A stretch of DNA of 64,000 bases, taken from the NCBI RefSeq assembly GCF_019976755.1, contig NZ_AP023441.1:5701501-5765500 (forward strand). The letters run 5' to 3'. The DNA comes from Nostoc sp. MS1 (GTDB taxonomy: Bacteria; Cyanobacteriota; Cyanobacteriia; Cyanobacteriales; Nostocaceae). The notes under the pieces are model-generated. The model was not told where the DNA came from. It saw nothing but the letters and a program-made list of their open reading frames with translations, and did not search any database. Positions 36,121 through 45,076 of this stretch are shown piece after piece; within the stretch, counting starts at the first letter, position 1; every line of letters starts with the position of its first letter. A program made the translations under genes and the position numbers.

Positions 36121-36176
36121 CGCATTTATACATTAAGTCAATTTGCTTGCAGGAGGATGTAGTGAATCAGTTATGA
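36117..36176 (+). CDS. 19-codon linker ORF joining two cluster genes by ATGA overlaps
   Basis: The ATG overlaps the barrel-gene stop (ATGA, 36117-36120) and the TGA stop overlaps the next gene's ATG (ATGA, 36173-36176). It encodes a 19-aa peptide, MTHLYIKSICLQEDVVNQL. It may simply keep ribosomes moving between the two large genes; a functional peptide is not implied. AGGAGG at 36151-36156 lies inside it. Confidence 0.45.
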   Translation: MTHLYIKSICLQEDVVNQL

Positions 36177-38584
36177 GCCTATTTTTTAAGTATCTTTTAA
36201 AAGAAATGGTATTACAGAGACGTTGTGCGAGAGTTAAATCTCCCAACCGACAGCGAAAATGGCTTGGTAGCCTAGCGTTATTATTATGTACCTGGGGCTA
36301 TTGGATACAGTCGGCTCAAGCTGAAGGTAGTAGGAATCTGTACCCTAGTGGAGCTACTGGTTCTAGAGCTAACTTGGAATGGCGAAACGAAAATTTTGCA
36401 AACTTAATTAAACGACGTACCCTGTTAAAAGTTTATGCCAACGCCGGAGAGTATATCTTACTAGGTTCCAGTGCTGTAAATGTAAATAGTGCTACTTTGG
36501 CAAATACTACAGGTGATATCTATGTTTATAATCCCGGCTTAGTAGGAGGTTCGGTAGGTAGTGAAACCATTCCGAGTACACCCAGTTTTAAATGTACTTC
36601 CCAACCTGGACGAGGGATAATTAATAGTAGAGCCGAGGAACTAGCAGGGCCTAAATATATTGATGGCAATGGTAATACTACGGGTAATACTAATGGATAT
36701 ACACCTTGTTACTATCAAGCACCAACTACAGGAATTTATGATGTCGTCATCTTTGGCCCAGATGGATTTACTGCTAGTGGTGATGGATCTGTCTCAGGTC
36801 AAATTAGCTTAAGTAATAGTAACAATTTTGACGCTACTCAAAAAACTAATGTTGCCGCTTGGGATGTTACTGTTCGTAGTAGCACTAGTCCCACAATAGA
36901 CTTAACTGGACGTTTATTCTCTTACTATTTAGCATTATTTACAGGAGCTAACAATAGACCACTTTATTTCACCATCTATCCTGTTACAATTGATGGCTAC
37001 AGATACAAAACGGACGTTCGCGGATTAGATCCCAACGGATTTGTAGTTTATGGAAACCAAGTGGGTTTTTTTGATAGTGATGGTACAAGCACTTTGTATC
37101 ACAATATTGTGGGTACTGATGCACAAGTTTCTAACCCACAAGGCGGGACACAATTAGCGCGTCCCCAATTTCCAACTTTTTTCAATCAGCCTGCTCCCAA
37201 CGCTTTAGGTTTTATTAATCGTTATGACCGCAATGGGTCTTTCCAAGGTACAGGTATCACAACTAATCCCATCGCTCCAGGTGTAAGTAATCCTAATTTT
37301 ACTGGTAATCTTTCCGGTAACAACAGTAAGGTGAATACTGGTGGTAATTTTACTTTTAGTAGCAATGCTACAGGAACCTACGAAATTGTGATTAGAGGTA
37401 GCGGTAGTACAGATTTTGACCCTACCAATCCCAAAAACCGAGTTTTAAGGGGTTTTATCGACTCAACTGGTACACAAACTGTTGCTTGGGACGGTAAAGA
37501 TAATAGTGGTAATTTCTTCCCCGTAGGCACAAATTACCAATTCAGAATCAGAGCTAGGGCGGGAGAATATCATTTTCCTGTATTAGATGCAGAAAATAAC
37601 TTCTCTGGTGGTCCAACCATCACCCTGCTGAACCCTCCTAGTGGATATCCTACGGACTTACCAGGTTTTGGTGTAAGAACGGGTTTTTATGACGATCGCG
37701 TTTATAAAACTAAAGGTGGAACAATTGTCAATACAGGAGCAACGCAAGCTGATATTGATAATAATGCGCCCCTTTGTGGCATTAACCCACCAACTATTAC
37801 ATTTAGTAATCAAATTACAGGTTTTGATACCAGTTCATCAGATCGTAAGTTTGGGCAGTCGGGTAACGCAGGTAATGCCAACACTGTCTGTACAGGCTCA
37901 TTTGGAGATACCAAAGGTTTAGATCAGTGGACGTTCTTCCCCAGCAGTGCTATTAACAATATTCTCAATATTCTCAGTATCCCCAGATTACTTTTAGTTA
38001 AACGTATCACCCGCATTAATACCCAAGACTTAACTAGTATTGTAGATGGTGTTAGTAATGTGCCACCTACTGCTAGTAATTATGTAGCAGCACCAAGGGA
38101 TGGTGATGATAATGATACTAAATGGCCTAGTAATTACTTGCGTGGTTCAATTAATGCTGGCAACGTTAAACCAGGGGATGATATTGAATACACTATTTAT
38201 TTCTTATCTAATGGAGATGGCAATGCAAGCAAAGTGCAATTCTGTGATTTAGTCCCAAGTAATGTAACTTTTATTGCCACTGCTTTTAATGGTTTAACCC
38301 CTAATGATGGAGGTACATCTGGGGCTGATCAAGGTATTGCTATGGCTGTCGGTTCTACTACACCTACAGTTTATTTTAGTAATGTAGCAGATAGCGATCG
38401 CGCTACTTTCTACCCAGCCAATGACCCAGCTACACCAAGTTTTTGTTTTGGTAGTAATACCAATGGGGCTATAGTCGTCAATATTACCCGCGACACTGTT
38501 TTACCTAGTCTACCTCCTGCTACTGGTAGCGGTACACCAGCTAATTCTTATGGGTTTGTCCGCTTTCGTGGGAAGGTGAAGTAG
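36173..38584 (+). CDS. Secreted surface protein with FlgD-Ig-like and DUF11-like C-terminal domains
   Basis: About 803 aa from the ATG at 36173, chosen because it overlaps the linker ORF stop and follows AGGAGG by 16 bases; an ATG at 36206 is an alternative. A signal segment (RKWLGSLALLLCTWGYWIQSAQAEG) leads into a long beta-rich region. A FlgD-Ig-like strand set is visible near residues 425-465 (TQTVAWDGKDNSGNFFPVGT, then YQFRIRARAGEYHFPV). A C-terminal DUF11-like domain follows (about 655-800; NVKPGDDIEYTIYFLSNGDG, then VQFCDLVPSNVTFIATAF). Several Cys (CTSQ, PCYY, CGINPP, CTGS, QFCDL, SFCFG) could form disulfides in the periplasm or outside. It is the last gene of the cluster. Confidence 0.82.
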   Translation: MSLFFKYLLKEMVLQRRCARVKSPNRQRKWLGSLALLLCTWGYWIQSAQAEGSRNLYPSGATGSRANLEWRNENFANLIKRRTLLKVYANAGEYILLGSSAVNVNSATLANTTGDIYVYNPGLVGGSVGSETIPSTPSFKCTSQPGRGIINSRAEELAGPKYIDGNGNTTGNTNGYTPCYYQAPTTGIYDVVIFGPDGFTASGDGSVSGQISLSNSNNFDATQKTNVAAWDVTVRSSTSPTIDLTGRLFSYYLALFTGANNRPLYFTIYPVTIDGYRYKTDVRGLDPNGFVVYGNQVGFFDSDGTSTLYHNIVGTDAQVSNPQGGTQLARPQFPTFFNQPAPNALGFINRYDRNGSFQGTGITTNPIAPGVSNPNFTGNLSGNNSKVNTGGNFTFSSNATGTYEIVIRGSGSTDFDPTNPKNRVLRGFIDSTGTQTVAWDGKDNSGNFFPVGTNYQFRIRARAGEYHFPVLDAENNFSGGPTITLLNPPSGYPTDLPGFGVRTGFYDDRVYKTKGGTIVNTGATQADIDNNAPLCGINPPTITFSNQITGFDTSSSDRKFGQSGNAGNANTVCTGSFGDTKGLDQWTFFPSSAINNILNILSIPRLLLVKRITRINTQDLTSIVDGVSNVPPTASNYVAAPRDGDDNDTKWPSNYLRGSINAGNVKPGDDIEYTIYFLSNGDGNASKVQFCDLVPSNVTFIATAFNGLTPNDGGTSGADQGIAMAVGSTTPTVYFSNVADSDRATFYPANDPATPSFCFGSNTNGAIVVNITRDTVLPSLPPATGSGTPANSYGFVRFRGKVK

Positions 38585-38616
38585 AGAGGAGGAGATGAGG
38601 AGAAAAAACTACTAAC

Positions 38617-38650
38617 CACTGTCAACTGTCAACTGTCAACTGTCAACTAA
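38617..38650. repeat. STRR array (GTCAACT)
   Basis: Four to five tandem CTGTCAA heptamers run up to the stop of the moaD gene, which marks the end of the surface cluster. Confidence 0.85.
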
Positions 38651-38911
38651 CTACCCCCCACTAACTGGCGGTATCAGCACTACTTCATCGCCGTCTTTTA
38701 AGGCTGTATCGGGTTCGACAAATATTAAATTAACGCCAAAGCGGGTAAGGTCGCGCCATTTGGCGAGTTCTGGGTGTTCAGTGATTAGGCGATCGCGGAC
38801 TGCGCTAACTTGTGTACCATCGGGAAATTCTAGTACTATTTCTGATACTCCATAGGCTTCCTGATACGCTGCAAATAGTTTAACGGTAATAGTAATTGCA
38901 GATTTGGCCAT
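38651..38911 (-). CDS. moaD: MoaD: molybdopterin synthase sulfur-carrier subunit
   Basis: 86 aa from the ATG at 38909-38911, which has GAGGA upstream. The frame opens 20 codons earlier, but that part overlaps the divergent promoter space. It is a ubiquitin-like fold with ITVKLFAAYQEAYGVSE at the N-terminus and LKDGDEVVLIPPVSGG at the C-terminus; the Gly-Gly end is thiocarboxylated and donates sulfur to cyclic pyranopterin. The KLFA..E pattern fits true MoaD better than the thrC-linked homologue. No MoaE gene is adjacent in the window. Divergent from the Rieske oxygenase. Confidence 0.82.
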   Translation of the reverse strand: MAKSAITITVKLFAAYQEAYGVSEIVLEFPDGTQVSAVRDRLITEHPELAKWRDLTRFGVNLIFVEPDTALKDGDEVVLIPPVSGG

Positions 38912-38999
38912 ATTTTTGTCCTCGGTTTGATTGTGCGAGGAATTTTTTAAGAACAGGGAACACACAAACATTTTTTACCAATTTGAGTGATGATCAGAA

Positions 39000-40376
39000 T
39001 TGGCAGATAGTCAATCATTAAAATTCATCTCATTTTACGATCAAATGGAACCTGAGTTTAATTTTTTTCAGCACTGGTATCCTGTCTCTCCCATAGAAGA
39101 CTTAGATTCTCAACGCCCCACCCCTGTTACTATTTTGGGAATGGCTTTAGTAATCTGGAAGCCTCCATCCTCAGAGACTTTTCGAGTATTTTTAGATCAA
39201 TGTCCCCACCGTTTAGCACCTTTAAGTGAGGGTCGGGTTGATGATAAGACAGGCAATTTGATGTGTAGTTATCACGGTTGGGAATTTGACGCTGAAGGTA
39301 TTTGTACTCAAATTCCTCAAGCTGAAAATGCAGAAATAATTACCAAAAATCAGAATAATTTCTGCGTAATTTCGCTGCCAGTTCGTCAAGAAAATGACTT
39401 ACTTTGGGTTTGGCTTGATGCTCAATCAAAGGAATTAGCTAATCAAACACCATTACCTTTATCACCGCAAATAGACGCAAGTAAGGGTTTTGTTTGGAGT
39501 TCTTTTGTCCGTGATTTAGACTATGATTGGCAAACCTTGGTAGAAAATGTGGCTGATCCTAGCCATGTTCCTTTTGCCCATCATGGAGTGCAGGGTAATC
39601 GGGAAAAAGCAACACCAGTACCTTTAAAGATTGTGCAATCTAGTGCAAATTTGATTGAAGCGCAAGTTGACAGAAACCTCAAAAGTACAATCACCTTTGA
39701 ACCTCCTTGTCGTTTGGAGTATGCAATTAGTTTTGGCAGTTCTGACAGACAGGTAGGGTTAATTACTTACTGTATTCCGGTATCTCCAGGTAAATCAAGG
39801 ATTGTTGCTCAATTTAGCCGTAATTTTGCTCCAGGACTGAATCGTATTAAGCCTCGTTGGTGGGATCACATTACTAATCGAAATTATGTTCTTGATGGAG
39901 ACATGATTTTACTCAAACAGCAGGAAAGTTTCCTCCAGCAAAGACAAGCACGGGAAACCTGGAAGACTGCATATAAGCTACCCACAAATGCCGATCGCCT
40001 GGTCATTGAGTTTCGCAAGTGGTTTGATCAATATTGTCACGGTCAATTACCTTGGCAAGCGGTAGGGATAAAAATTCCCGAAAACCCAACACTCAACTAT
40101 AACCGTGAGGTTGCCCTAGACCGTTATACACAACACACGCAGCATTGCAGCAGTTGTCGTCAAGCATTAAAAAATATCCAGCGACTACAACTGTTCCTTT
40201 TAGGATATTTTGTCATCATTATTTCTGGTGCTGCCATTCTCCCCGACTCCTTACGAGTGAAGTTAGGTTTACCTTTAATAATTACAGCACTACTAGGATT
40301 AGGACTTTACTCTTGGCTAAAATTATGGCTTGTGCCTAAATTTCACTTTGTGGATTATATTCATGCGGAGAGATAA
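39000..40376 (+). CDS. Rieske 2Fe-2S oxygenase of the PaO/Tic55 type
   Basis: 458 aa from a TTG at 39000-39002, the earliest possible start because a stop precedes it; the first ATG is at 39045 and there is no clear Shine-Dalgarno. The Rieske cluster ligands are Cys68, His70 (CPH), Cys89 and His92 (CSYH). The mononuclear iron site lies in ENVADPSHVPFAHHG (about 180-194). A CxxC (HCSSCRQ) and two C-terminal transmembrane helices (about 398-440) are hallmarks of pheophorbide a oxygenase/Tic55-like proteins. Those act at photosynthetic membranes on chlorophyll-type or related substrates. The substrate here is unknown. Confidence 0.88.
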   Translation: MADSQSLKFISFYDQMEPEFNFFQHWYPVSPIEDLDSQRPTPVTILGMALVIWKPPSSETFRVFLDQCPHRLAPLSEGRVDDKTGNLMCSYHGWEFDAEGICTQIPQAENAEIITKNQNNFCVISLPVRQENDLLWVWLDAQSKELANQTPLPLSPQIDASKGFVWSSFVRDLDYDWQTLVENVADPSHVPFAHHGVQGNREKATPVPLKIVQSSANLIEAQVDRNLKSTITFEPPCRLEYAISFGSSDRQVGLITYCIPVSPGKSRIVAQFSRNFAPGLNRIKPRWWDHITNRNYVLDGDMILLKQQESFLQQRQARETWKTAYKLPTNADRLVIEFRKWFDQYCHGQLPWQAVGIKIPENPTLNYNREVALDRYTQHTQHCSSCRQALKNIQRLQLFLLGYFVIIISGAAILPDSLRVKLGLPLIITALLGLGLYSWLKLWLVPKFHFVDYIHAER

Positions 40377-40507
40377 ATAGTACTAAGTTAGCGGTAGCGG
40401 CGCGTTTAGCGCGTGCTGAGAAATTTTGAATTGATTACTCCATCATCGCCCTCAAACTAGACCTTATCTGTAGATTAAAACCCTAATGTACGTCAGAATA
40501 GGAAACA

Positions 40508-41335
40508 ATGACATCTGACCCAACTCCTTACTCTGCATTCCAGCAGTTCGAGCGTGAGAGATTCTCTTTGATAGCTCAAGACTATGACCAAGCGATCGCT
40601 GCAACTACGTCTCAGGTAAATGACGCTCTACTAGATGCTATAAAAGTAAAATCTGGTGTGAAATTATTGGATGTCGCTTGTGGAACTGGGTGGCTTAGTG
40701 CTGCGGCAATTAAGCGCCAAGCTATAGTTACCGGATTAGACTATGCAGAAAATATGGTGGCTATTGCTAGAGAGCGGTGTCCACAAGGTAGGTTTTATCA
40801 GGGAGATGCTCTTAATCTTCCCTTCGATGCCAATGAGTTTGAGGCTATTGTCTGTAATTTAGGCATCCTTCATTTTCCTGAACCCGAACGTGCGATCGCT
40901 GAGTCTTTTCGAGTGCTAAAATCTGGCGGGTATTATGCTTTTACCTGCTGGACACCACCAACTCGCAATCCGTTCATGGCTTTGATATTGGGTGCAGTAC
41001 AAAATTACGGCAACATGAATGTGGATTTACCACAAGGCCCGCCCCTATTCCGCTTTGGCGAAGCTACAGAATGCTATCATGTCTTAAGCAAGGCAGGTTT
41101 TAATCAAGTGTTCATCAACGAATTGTCTATAAACTGGACTTTTTCTCAAGCCCAAGATGTAATGCCAACCGTTGTTGTCAGTACAGCACGTCTTGGGCCG
41201 CTACTAGCCATGCAAACCCAAGAGCAGCAACGTAATATCGAGAGAGCAATTATTGAGGGAGCATCCAGGTATTCCACAGACAATGGTGTGGAAATCCCTG
41301 CTTCTGTGGTGTTGGCTGTAGGTAGCAAACCGTGA
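40508..41335 (+). CDS. Class I SAM-dependent methyltransferase
   Basis: A 275-aa protein. The SAM-binding motif I is LLDVACGTGWLS (about 53-64), acidic motif II is TGLDYAENM, and the post-motif GDALNLPFDANEFEAIVCNLGILHF is typical of UbiE/COQ5-like small-molecule methyltransferases. The N-terminal helix (FERERFSLIAQDYDQAIA) resembles ubiquinone/menaquinone-type enzymes, but specificity cannot be read. It starts 131 bp after the Rieske oxygenase stop on the same strand, so they may be functionally linked. Confidence 0.88.
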   Translation: MTSDPTPYSAFQQFERERFSLIAQDYDQAIAATTSQVNDALLDAIKVKSGVKLLDVACGTGWLSAAAIKRQAIVTGLDYAENMVAIARERCPQGRFYQGDALNLPFDANEFEAIVCNLGILHFPEPERAIAESFRVLKSGGYYAFTCWTPPTRNPFMALILGAVQNYGNMNVDLPQGPPLFRFGEATECYHVLSKAGFNQVFINELSINWTFSQAQDVMPTVVVSTARLGPLLAMQTQEQQRNIERAIIEGASRYSTDNGVEIPASVVLAVGSKP

Positions 41336-41360
41336 GTTTTGGCTGTTGACTATTGATTAA

Positions 41361-41984
41361 TTAAAATATCTGCTCTAACTTTTGAAAGTCACGTTGTACT
41401 TCCTCCCATAGCGCTTTGTTATGGGGGTCTGTTTTTAAAGCTTTTTTCAGATAAACTCTGGCTTTGAGGAGTTGATTTTCATTAATCAAAGCGCGTCCCC
41501 AAATTTGATAGGCGATCGCTTGCCATTGGCGAACTTCTGCATCCTTGGGTAGACGCGCTGACAAAGCCTCTGCTAAGGCGATCGCTTGTGGAAATCTTCG
41601 CTCACGCAAAAACCGTTGCAGTTGTTCGTAAGTCTTCCACTTTAACCTTTGTTCGATTTCTGCAATATTTGGCGGTTTTGCTGCGGGTGGTTTTTCCGTA
41701 GTGACTGTAGCGGTGGGCGCTTTTTCCTTACGGGTGGTTTGTGTATTATCGCTACTAACTGTGGTGGTCTGCTGAGACTTTTGTACTGTCTCCTGTGGCG
41801 GTACGACAGTCAACAGAAATCTGTAAGCCTCAGTTAAGGCTATAAACTTATCTTGAGCTTTTTGATCACCGGGGTTGATATCAGGATGATATTGCTGCGC
41901 CAGCCGTCGGTATGACGCTTTAATATCAGCAAATGAAGCCCCCGACCTTAAACCTAATAAACGGTAGCAATCTCCGAGATCCAT
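41361..41984 (-). CDS. J-domain protein with C-terminal TPR-like helices
   Basis: A 207-aa protein. An N-terminal J domain (about 4-62) carries the HPD motif at residues 33-35 (QQYHPDINPGD), which stimulates Hsp70 ATPase. It has no Gly/Phe region and no zinc-finger, so it is a class C (DnaJ-like) co-chaperone. A basic Thr/Lys/Pro linker (about 63-105) precedes helical TPR-like pairs (QAIALAEALSARLPKDAEVRQWQAIAYQIWG and ARVYLKKALKTDPHNKALWEE) likely to bind a client. Convergent with the methyltransferase gene. Confidence 0.88.
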   Translation of the reverse strand: MDLGDCYRLLGLRSGASFADIKASYRRLAQQYHPDINPGDQKAQDKFIALTEAYRFLLTVVPPQETVQKSQQTTTVSSDNTQTTRKEKAPTATVTTEKPPAAKPPNIAEIEQRLKWKTYEQLQRFLRERRFPQAIALAEALSARLPKDAEVRQWQAIAYQIWGRALINENQLLKARVYLKKALKTDPHNKALWEEVQRDFQKLEQIF

Positions 41985-42109
41985 TTTGATCTACTTAATT
42001 TATGTAATGTCCAGCAATCAGCGATGAGCTTCTATGCTGAAATTTCTAATAATAAACAATAATCTTATAGTTTATAGTACATTTTTGACAGTTTTTTTAA
42101 ATATTAGGT

Positions 42110-42140
42110 AATGGGTAATAGGTAATGGGTCATGGGTAAT
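42110..42140. repeat. GGTAATG-type tandem repeat
   Basis: GGTAATGGGTAATAGGTAATGGGTCATGGGTAAT, about five degenerate heptamers, between the J-protein start and the clpP3 stop. Confidence 0.7.
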
Positions 42141-42194
42141 TCATAATTTATAATTTCCCCTACTCCCCACTGCCTACTCCCCACTCCCTTACCC

Positions 42195-42788
42195 TTACAG
42201 GCGTTCCTCAATTACACGGTCAATCAAACCGTACTCCTTAGCCTCTTGGGCGGACATGAAAAAGTCGCGATCCATGTCTTTTTCAATTTTGGCTAGGGGT
42301 TGACTTGTGTTGTTAGCGTAGATTTGGTTTAGTTGGTGGCGAATCCGCAAGATTTCTTTGGCTTCGATTTCGATGTCGGTGGCTTGTCCACGGGTTCCGC
42401 CGGAGGGTTGGTGGATCATAATCCGGGAATGGGGTAGAGCGAGGCGTTTGCCTTTTGTCCCAGCCGCCAAGAGGAAGGAACCCATTGAAGCTGCTAAACC
42501 TACACAAATTGTTACCACATCTGATTTGATGTGCTGCATTGTGTCATAAATCGCCAAGCCGGATGTTACCATCCCACCAGGGGAGTTGATATATAAATAA
42601 ATGTCTTTACCTGGGTCTTCTGAATCCAGATACAACATGACGGCGATGATTTGGTTAGCAATTTCATCATCGACATCACGTCCCAAGAAAATAATTCTTT
42701 CCCGGTAGAGGCGATCGTAAATGCTAATCCAATCGGTAAATTGACCGCCTGGCATCCGGTACGGAACTTTAGGAACTCCTATAGGCAT
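42195..42788 (-). CDS. clpP3: ATP-dependent Clp protease proteolytic subunit (active, ClpP3-like)
   Basis: A 197-aa serine protease subunit. The catalytic triad positions are intact: Ser101 in GLAASMGSF, His126 in MIHQPSGG, and an Asp in the DMDRDFFMS region. In cyanobacteria the operon partner downstream of clpR is ClpP3, and the two form the mixed ClpP3/R ring that works with the chaperone ClpC; the arrangement here is the same. It follows clpR by 121 bp, with a CTGCCTC repeat between. Confidence 0.93.
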   Translation of the reverse strand: MPIGVPKVPYRMPGGQFTDWISIYDRLYRERIIFLGRDVDDEIANQIIAVMLYLDSEDPGKDIYLYINSPGGMVTSGLAIYDTMQHIKSDVVTICVGLAASMGSFLLAAGTKGKRLALPHSRIMIHQPSGGTRGQATDIEIEAKEILRIRHQLNQIYANNTSQPLAKIEKDMDRDFFMSAQEAKEYGLIDRVIEERL

Positions 42789-42909
42789 TTTGTTGACTCC
42801 GTTATAAATAGTTGGTCATGGTGCATTGGGGAGTGGGAAGATGAGGGAGTGGGGGGAGATGAGGAAGAAATTATAAACTTCTACCTTCTGCCTCCTGCCT
42901 CCTGCTTTC

Positions 42910-43572
42910 TTAAAGCACACTTGCTGGTAGGGGTGGGTTGGCGAGTTCTTCTTTTTCAAAGACTCTATCAATCAAGCCGTACTCCTTGGCTTGGTAAGGA
43001 GTCATGTAGAAAAGACGATCCATGTCTTTGGTGATTTTTTCTATCGGCTGTCCGGTGGTTTGAGAGATAATCTCAACCATTGACGCTTTGTTTACCAGAA
43101 CTTCCTTTGCCCGAATTTGGATATCCGTTGCTTGACCTTGGGCATAGCTCTTGGGTTGGTGCAGGATAATTGAGGAGTTGGGTAAACTAGCGCGACAACC
43201 TTTTGTACCAGCACTGAGTAACATCGCTGCCATACCCATCGCTGAACCGATGCAAATGGTGTGAATTGGGGGCTTGATGTACTTCATGGTGTCGTAGATG
43301 GCGAAAGCTTCGGTTTCAAAGCCGATGGGGTCGCCACTATAACCGGATGTGCCAGTGGAGTTGATATAAATTTTAATGGGTTTTTCGGGGTCGTCGGACT
43401 GTAAATACAATAGTTGAGCAACTATCAATTCCGTAACAGCAGGAACCAGTGGCATCCCCAAATAGACTATTCGTTCCTTGAGGAGGAGGGAGGGTAAATC
43501 TGGCGGCGGTGTCCTGTAGGAGTTGTCGCCGTAGTAAGGGGCTTGAACAGCCTTGATGGGGAGGTTTTCCAT
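42910..43572 (-). CDS. clpR: Clp protease subunit lacking catalytic serine (ClpR)
   Basis: A 220-aa ClpP-like protein. Where active ClpP reads CVGLAASMGSFLL, this reads CIGSAMGMAAMLL (residues 107-119), so the nucleophile position is Gly113 and no serine protease chemistry is expected. The His (ILHQP) is kept, and an extra loop STGTSGYSGDPIG (72-84) replaces the usual NSPGG region. These are known traits of cyanobacterial/plastid ClpR, a non-catalytic subunit of the ClpP3/R core. It is first in the clpR-clpP3 operon. Confidence 0.93.
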   Translation of the reverse strand: MENLPIKAVQAPYYGDNSYRTPPPDLPSLLLKERIVYLGMPLVPAVTELIVAQLLYLQSDDPEKPIKIYINSTGTSGYSGDPIGFETEAFAIYDTMKYIKPPIHTICIGSAMGMAAMLLSAGTKGCRASLPNSSIILHQPKSYAQGQATDIQIRAKEVLVNKASMVEIISQTTGQPIEKITKDMDRLFYMTPYQAKEYGLIDRVFEKEELANPPLPASVL

Positions 43573-43822
43573 AGCAACTGATCGCCTAAAATTAAGCCGT
43601 TAACTGTAATACATCCTAGCGTGATGCTTGCTCGGTTGATGTGCGGTTTTCTCGCTAATCAACACTGAGTTAGCTTCTGCCAATAAATGATCTCTAGGAT
43701 ATTCTGAGTATATTATCTGAAATATATAGATGAATTGGCTTTAATGAAGTTTTCCGTAGTGCTGGTGTAGCGCTTTGGAGTTATTTATGAATATGTGTAT
43801 TCTCAATTAGGAAGCAGGATTT

Positions 43823-45076
43823 ATGAAAGTTAATTTGCAGCCTGTCCTCAATGATGCCAATGTGGACGCGCAACAGTCTAGTAGTCAGCGTCAGTTGGCA
43901 ATTTCAGTTTCGGCTGATGCTGAACCACAAGACCGCAGTGTACCGCTAAATTTATGTCTGATTCTCGACCATAGCGGTTCTATGAATGGACGACCGTTAG
44001 AAATTGTCAAACAGGCGGCGATACGTTTAGTTGACCGACTTAAAGTTGGCGATCGCCTGAGTGTGGTAGCCTTCGATCATCGTGCTAAGGTCTTAGTACC
44101 CAATCAAACCATTACTGACCCAGAACAAATCAAAAAACAAATTAATCGGTTGGCTGCGGATGGGGGAACGGCAATAGATGAAGGTTTGCGGTTGGGAATT
44201 GAGGAGTTAGCTAAGGGTAAGAGAGAAACGATTTCTCAAGCTTTCCTGTTAACTGATGGGGAAAATGAACACGGTGATAATAATCGCTGCTTGAAATTTG
44301 CTCAGTTGGCGGCTGGTTATAACTTAACTTTGAATACTTTGGGATTTGGCGACAACTGGAACCAAGATATTTTAGAAAGAATTGCCGATGCTGGTTTGGG
44401 AAGTTTGTCTTATATCCAGAAACCCGAACAAGCAGTGGATGAGTTTGGTCGCCTGTTCCGACGGATTCAAGCTGTAAGTTTAAATAATGCTTATTTACTG
44501 TTGTCTCTTGCGCCTAATGTCCGTTTGGCAGAACTTAAACCCATCGCCCAAGTAGCACCAGATACAATTGAGTTGCCTTTGCAGCAAGAAACAGATGGTC
44601 GGTTTGCTGTTCGCTTGGGTGATTTGATGAAGGATGTAGAAAGGGTGATTTTGGCAAATATTTATCTGGGACAGTTGCCAGAAGGTAAACAACCGATTGC
44701 CAATGTGCAAGTACGCTATGATAACCCAGTACAAGAACAGACGGGGTTATTCACTCCCAATATCCCTGTTTATGCCAATGTTGTCAGGGTGTATCAACCA
44801 GAAATTAACCCAGAGGTGCAGCAGTCGATTTTGGCTTTAGCTAAGTATCGGCAAACTCAGCTAGCAGAGGCGAAATTACAACAAGGCGATCGCGCAGGTG
44901 CGGCTACTATGTTACAAACTGCTGCTAAAACTGCCCTACAAATGGGTGATACAGGTGCGGCGACAGTTTTACAAACCTCTGCGACTCAACTCCAAGCTGG
45001 GCAAGATTTATCAGAAAGCGATCGCAAGAAAACTCGGATTGTCTCCAAAACCGTCTTGCAAGATACCACTAAATGA
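43823..45076 (+). CDS. VWA-domain protein, paralogue 1
   Basis: A 417-aa cytoplasmic protein without signal peptide. A von Willebrand factor A domain (about 41-215) carries a full MIDAS: DHSGSMN (Asp49, Ser51, Ser53), a Thr in DGGTAIDEG and Asp in LLTDGENE. The middle (about 220-330) is beta-rich and conserved with the next gene. The C-terminal ~70 residues are helical with an Ala/Gln-rich repeat (TMLQTAAKTALQMGDTGAATVLQTSATQLQ). Its stop overlaps the start of the paralogue (ATGA). A metal-dependent protein-interaction role is inferred; partners are unknown. Confidence 0.88.
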   Translation: MKVNLQPVLNDANVDAQQSSSQRQLAISVSADAEPQDRSVPLNLCLILDHSGSMNGRPLEIVKQAAIRLVDRLKVGDRLSVVAFDHRAKVLVPNQTITDPEQIKKQINRLAADGGTAIDEGLRLGIEELAKGKRETISQAFLLTDGENEHGDNNRCLKFAQLAAGYNLTLNTLGFGDNWNQDILERIADAGLGSLSYIQKPEQAVDEFGRLFRRIQAVSLNNAYLLLSLAPNVRLAELKPIAQVAPDTIELPLQQETDGRFAVRLGDLMKDVERVILANIYLGQLPEGKQPIANVQVRYDNPVQEQTGLFTPNIPVYANVVRVYQPEINPEVQQSILALAKYRQTQLAEAKLQQGDRAGAATMLQTAAKTALQMGDTGAATVLQTSATQLQAGQDLSESDRKKTRIVSKTVLQDTTK

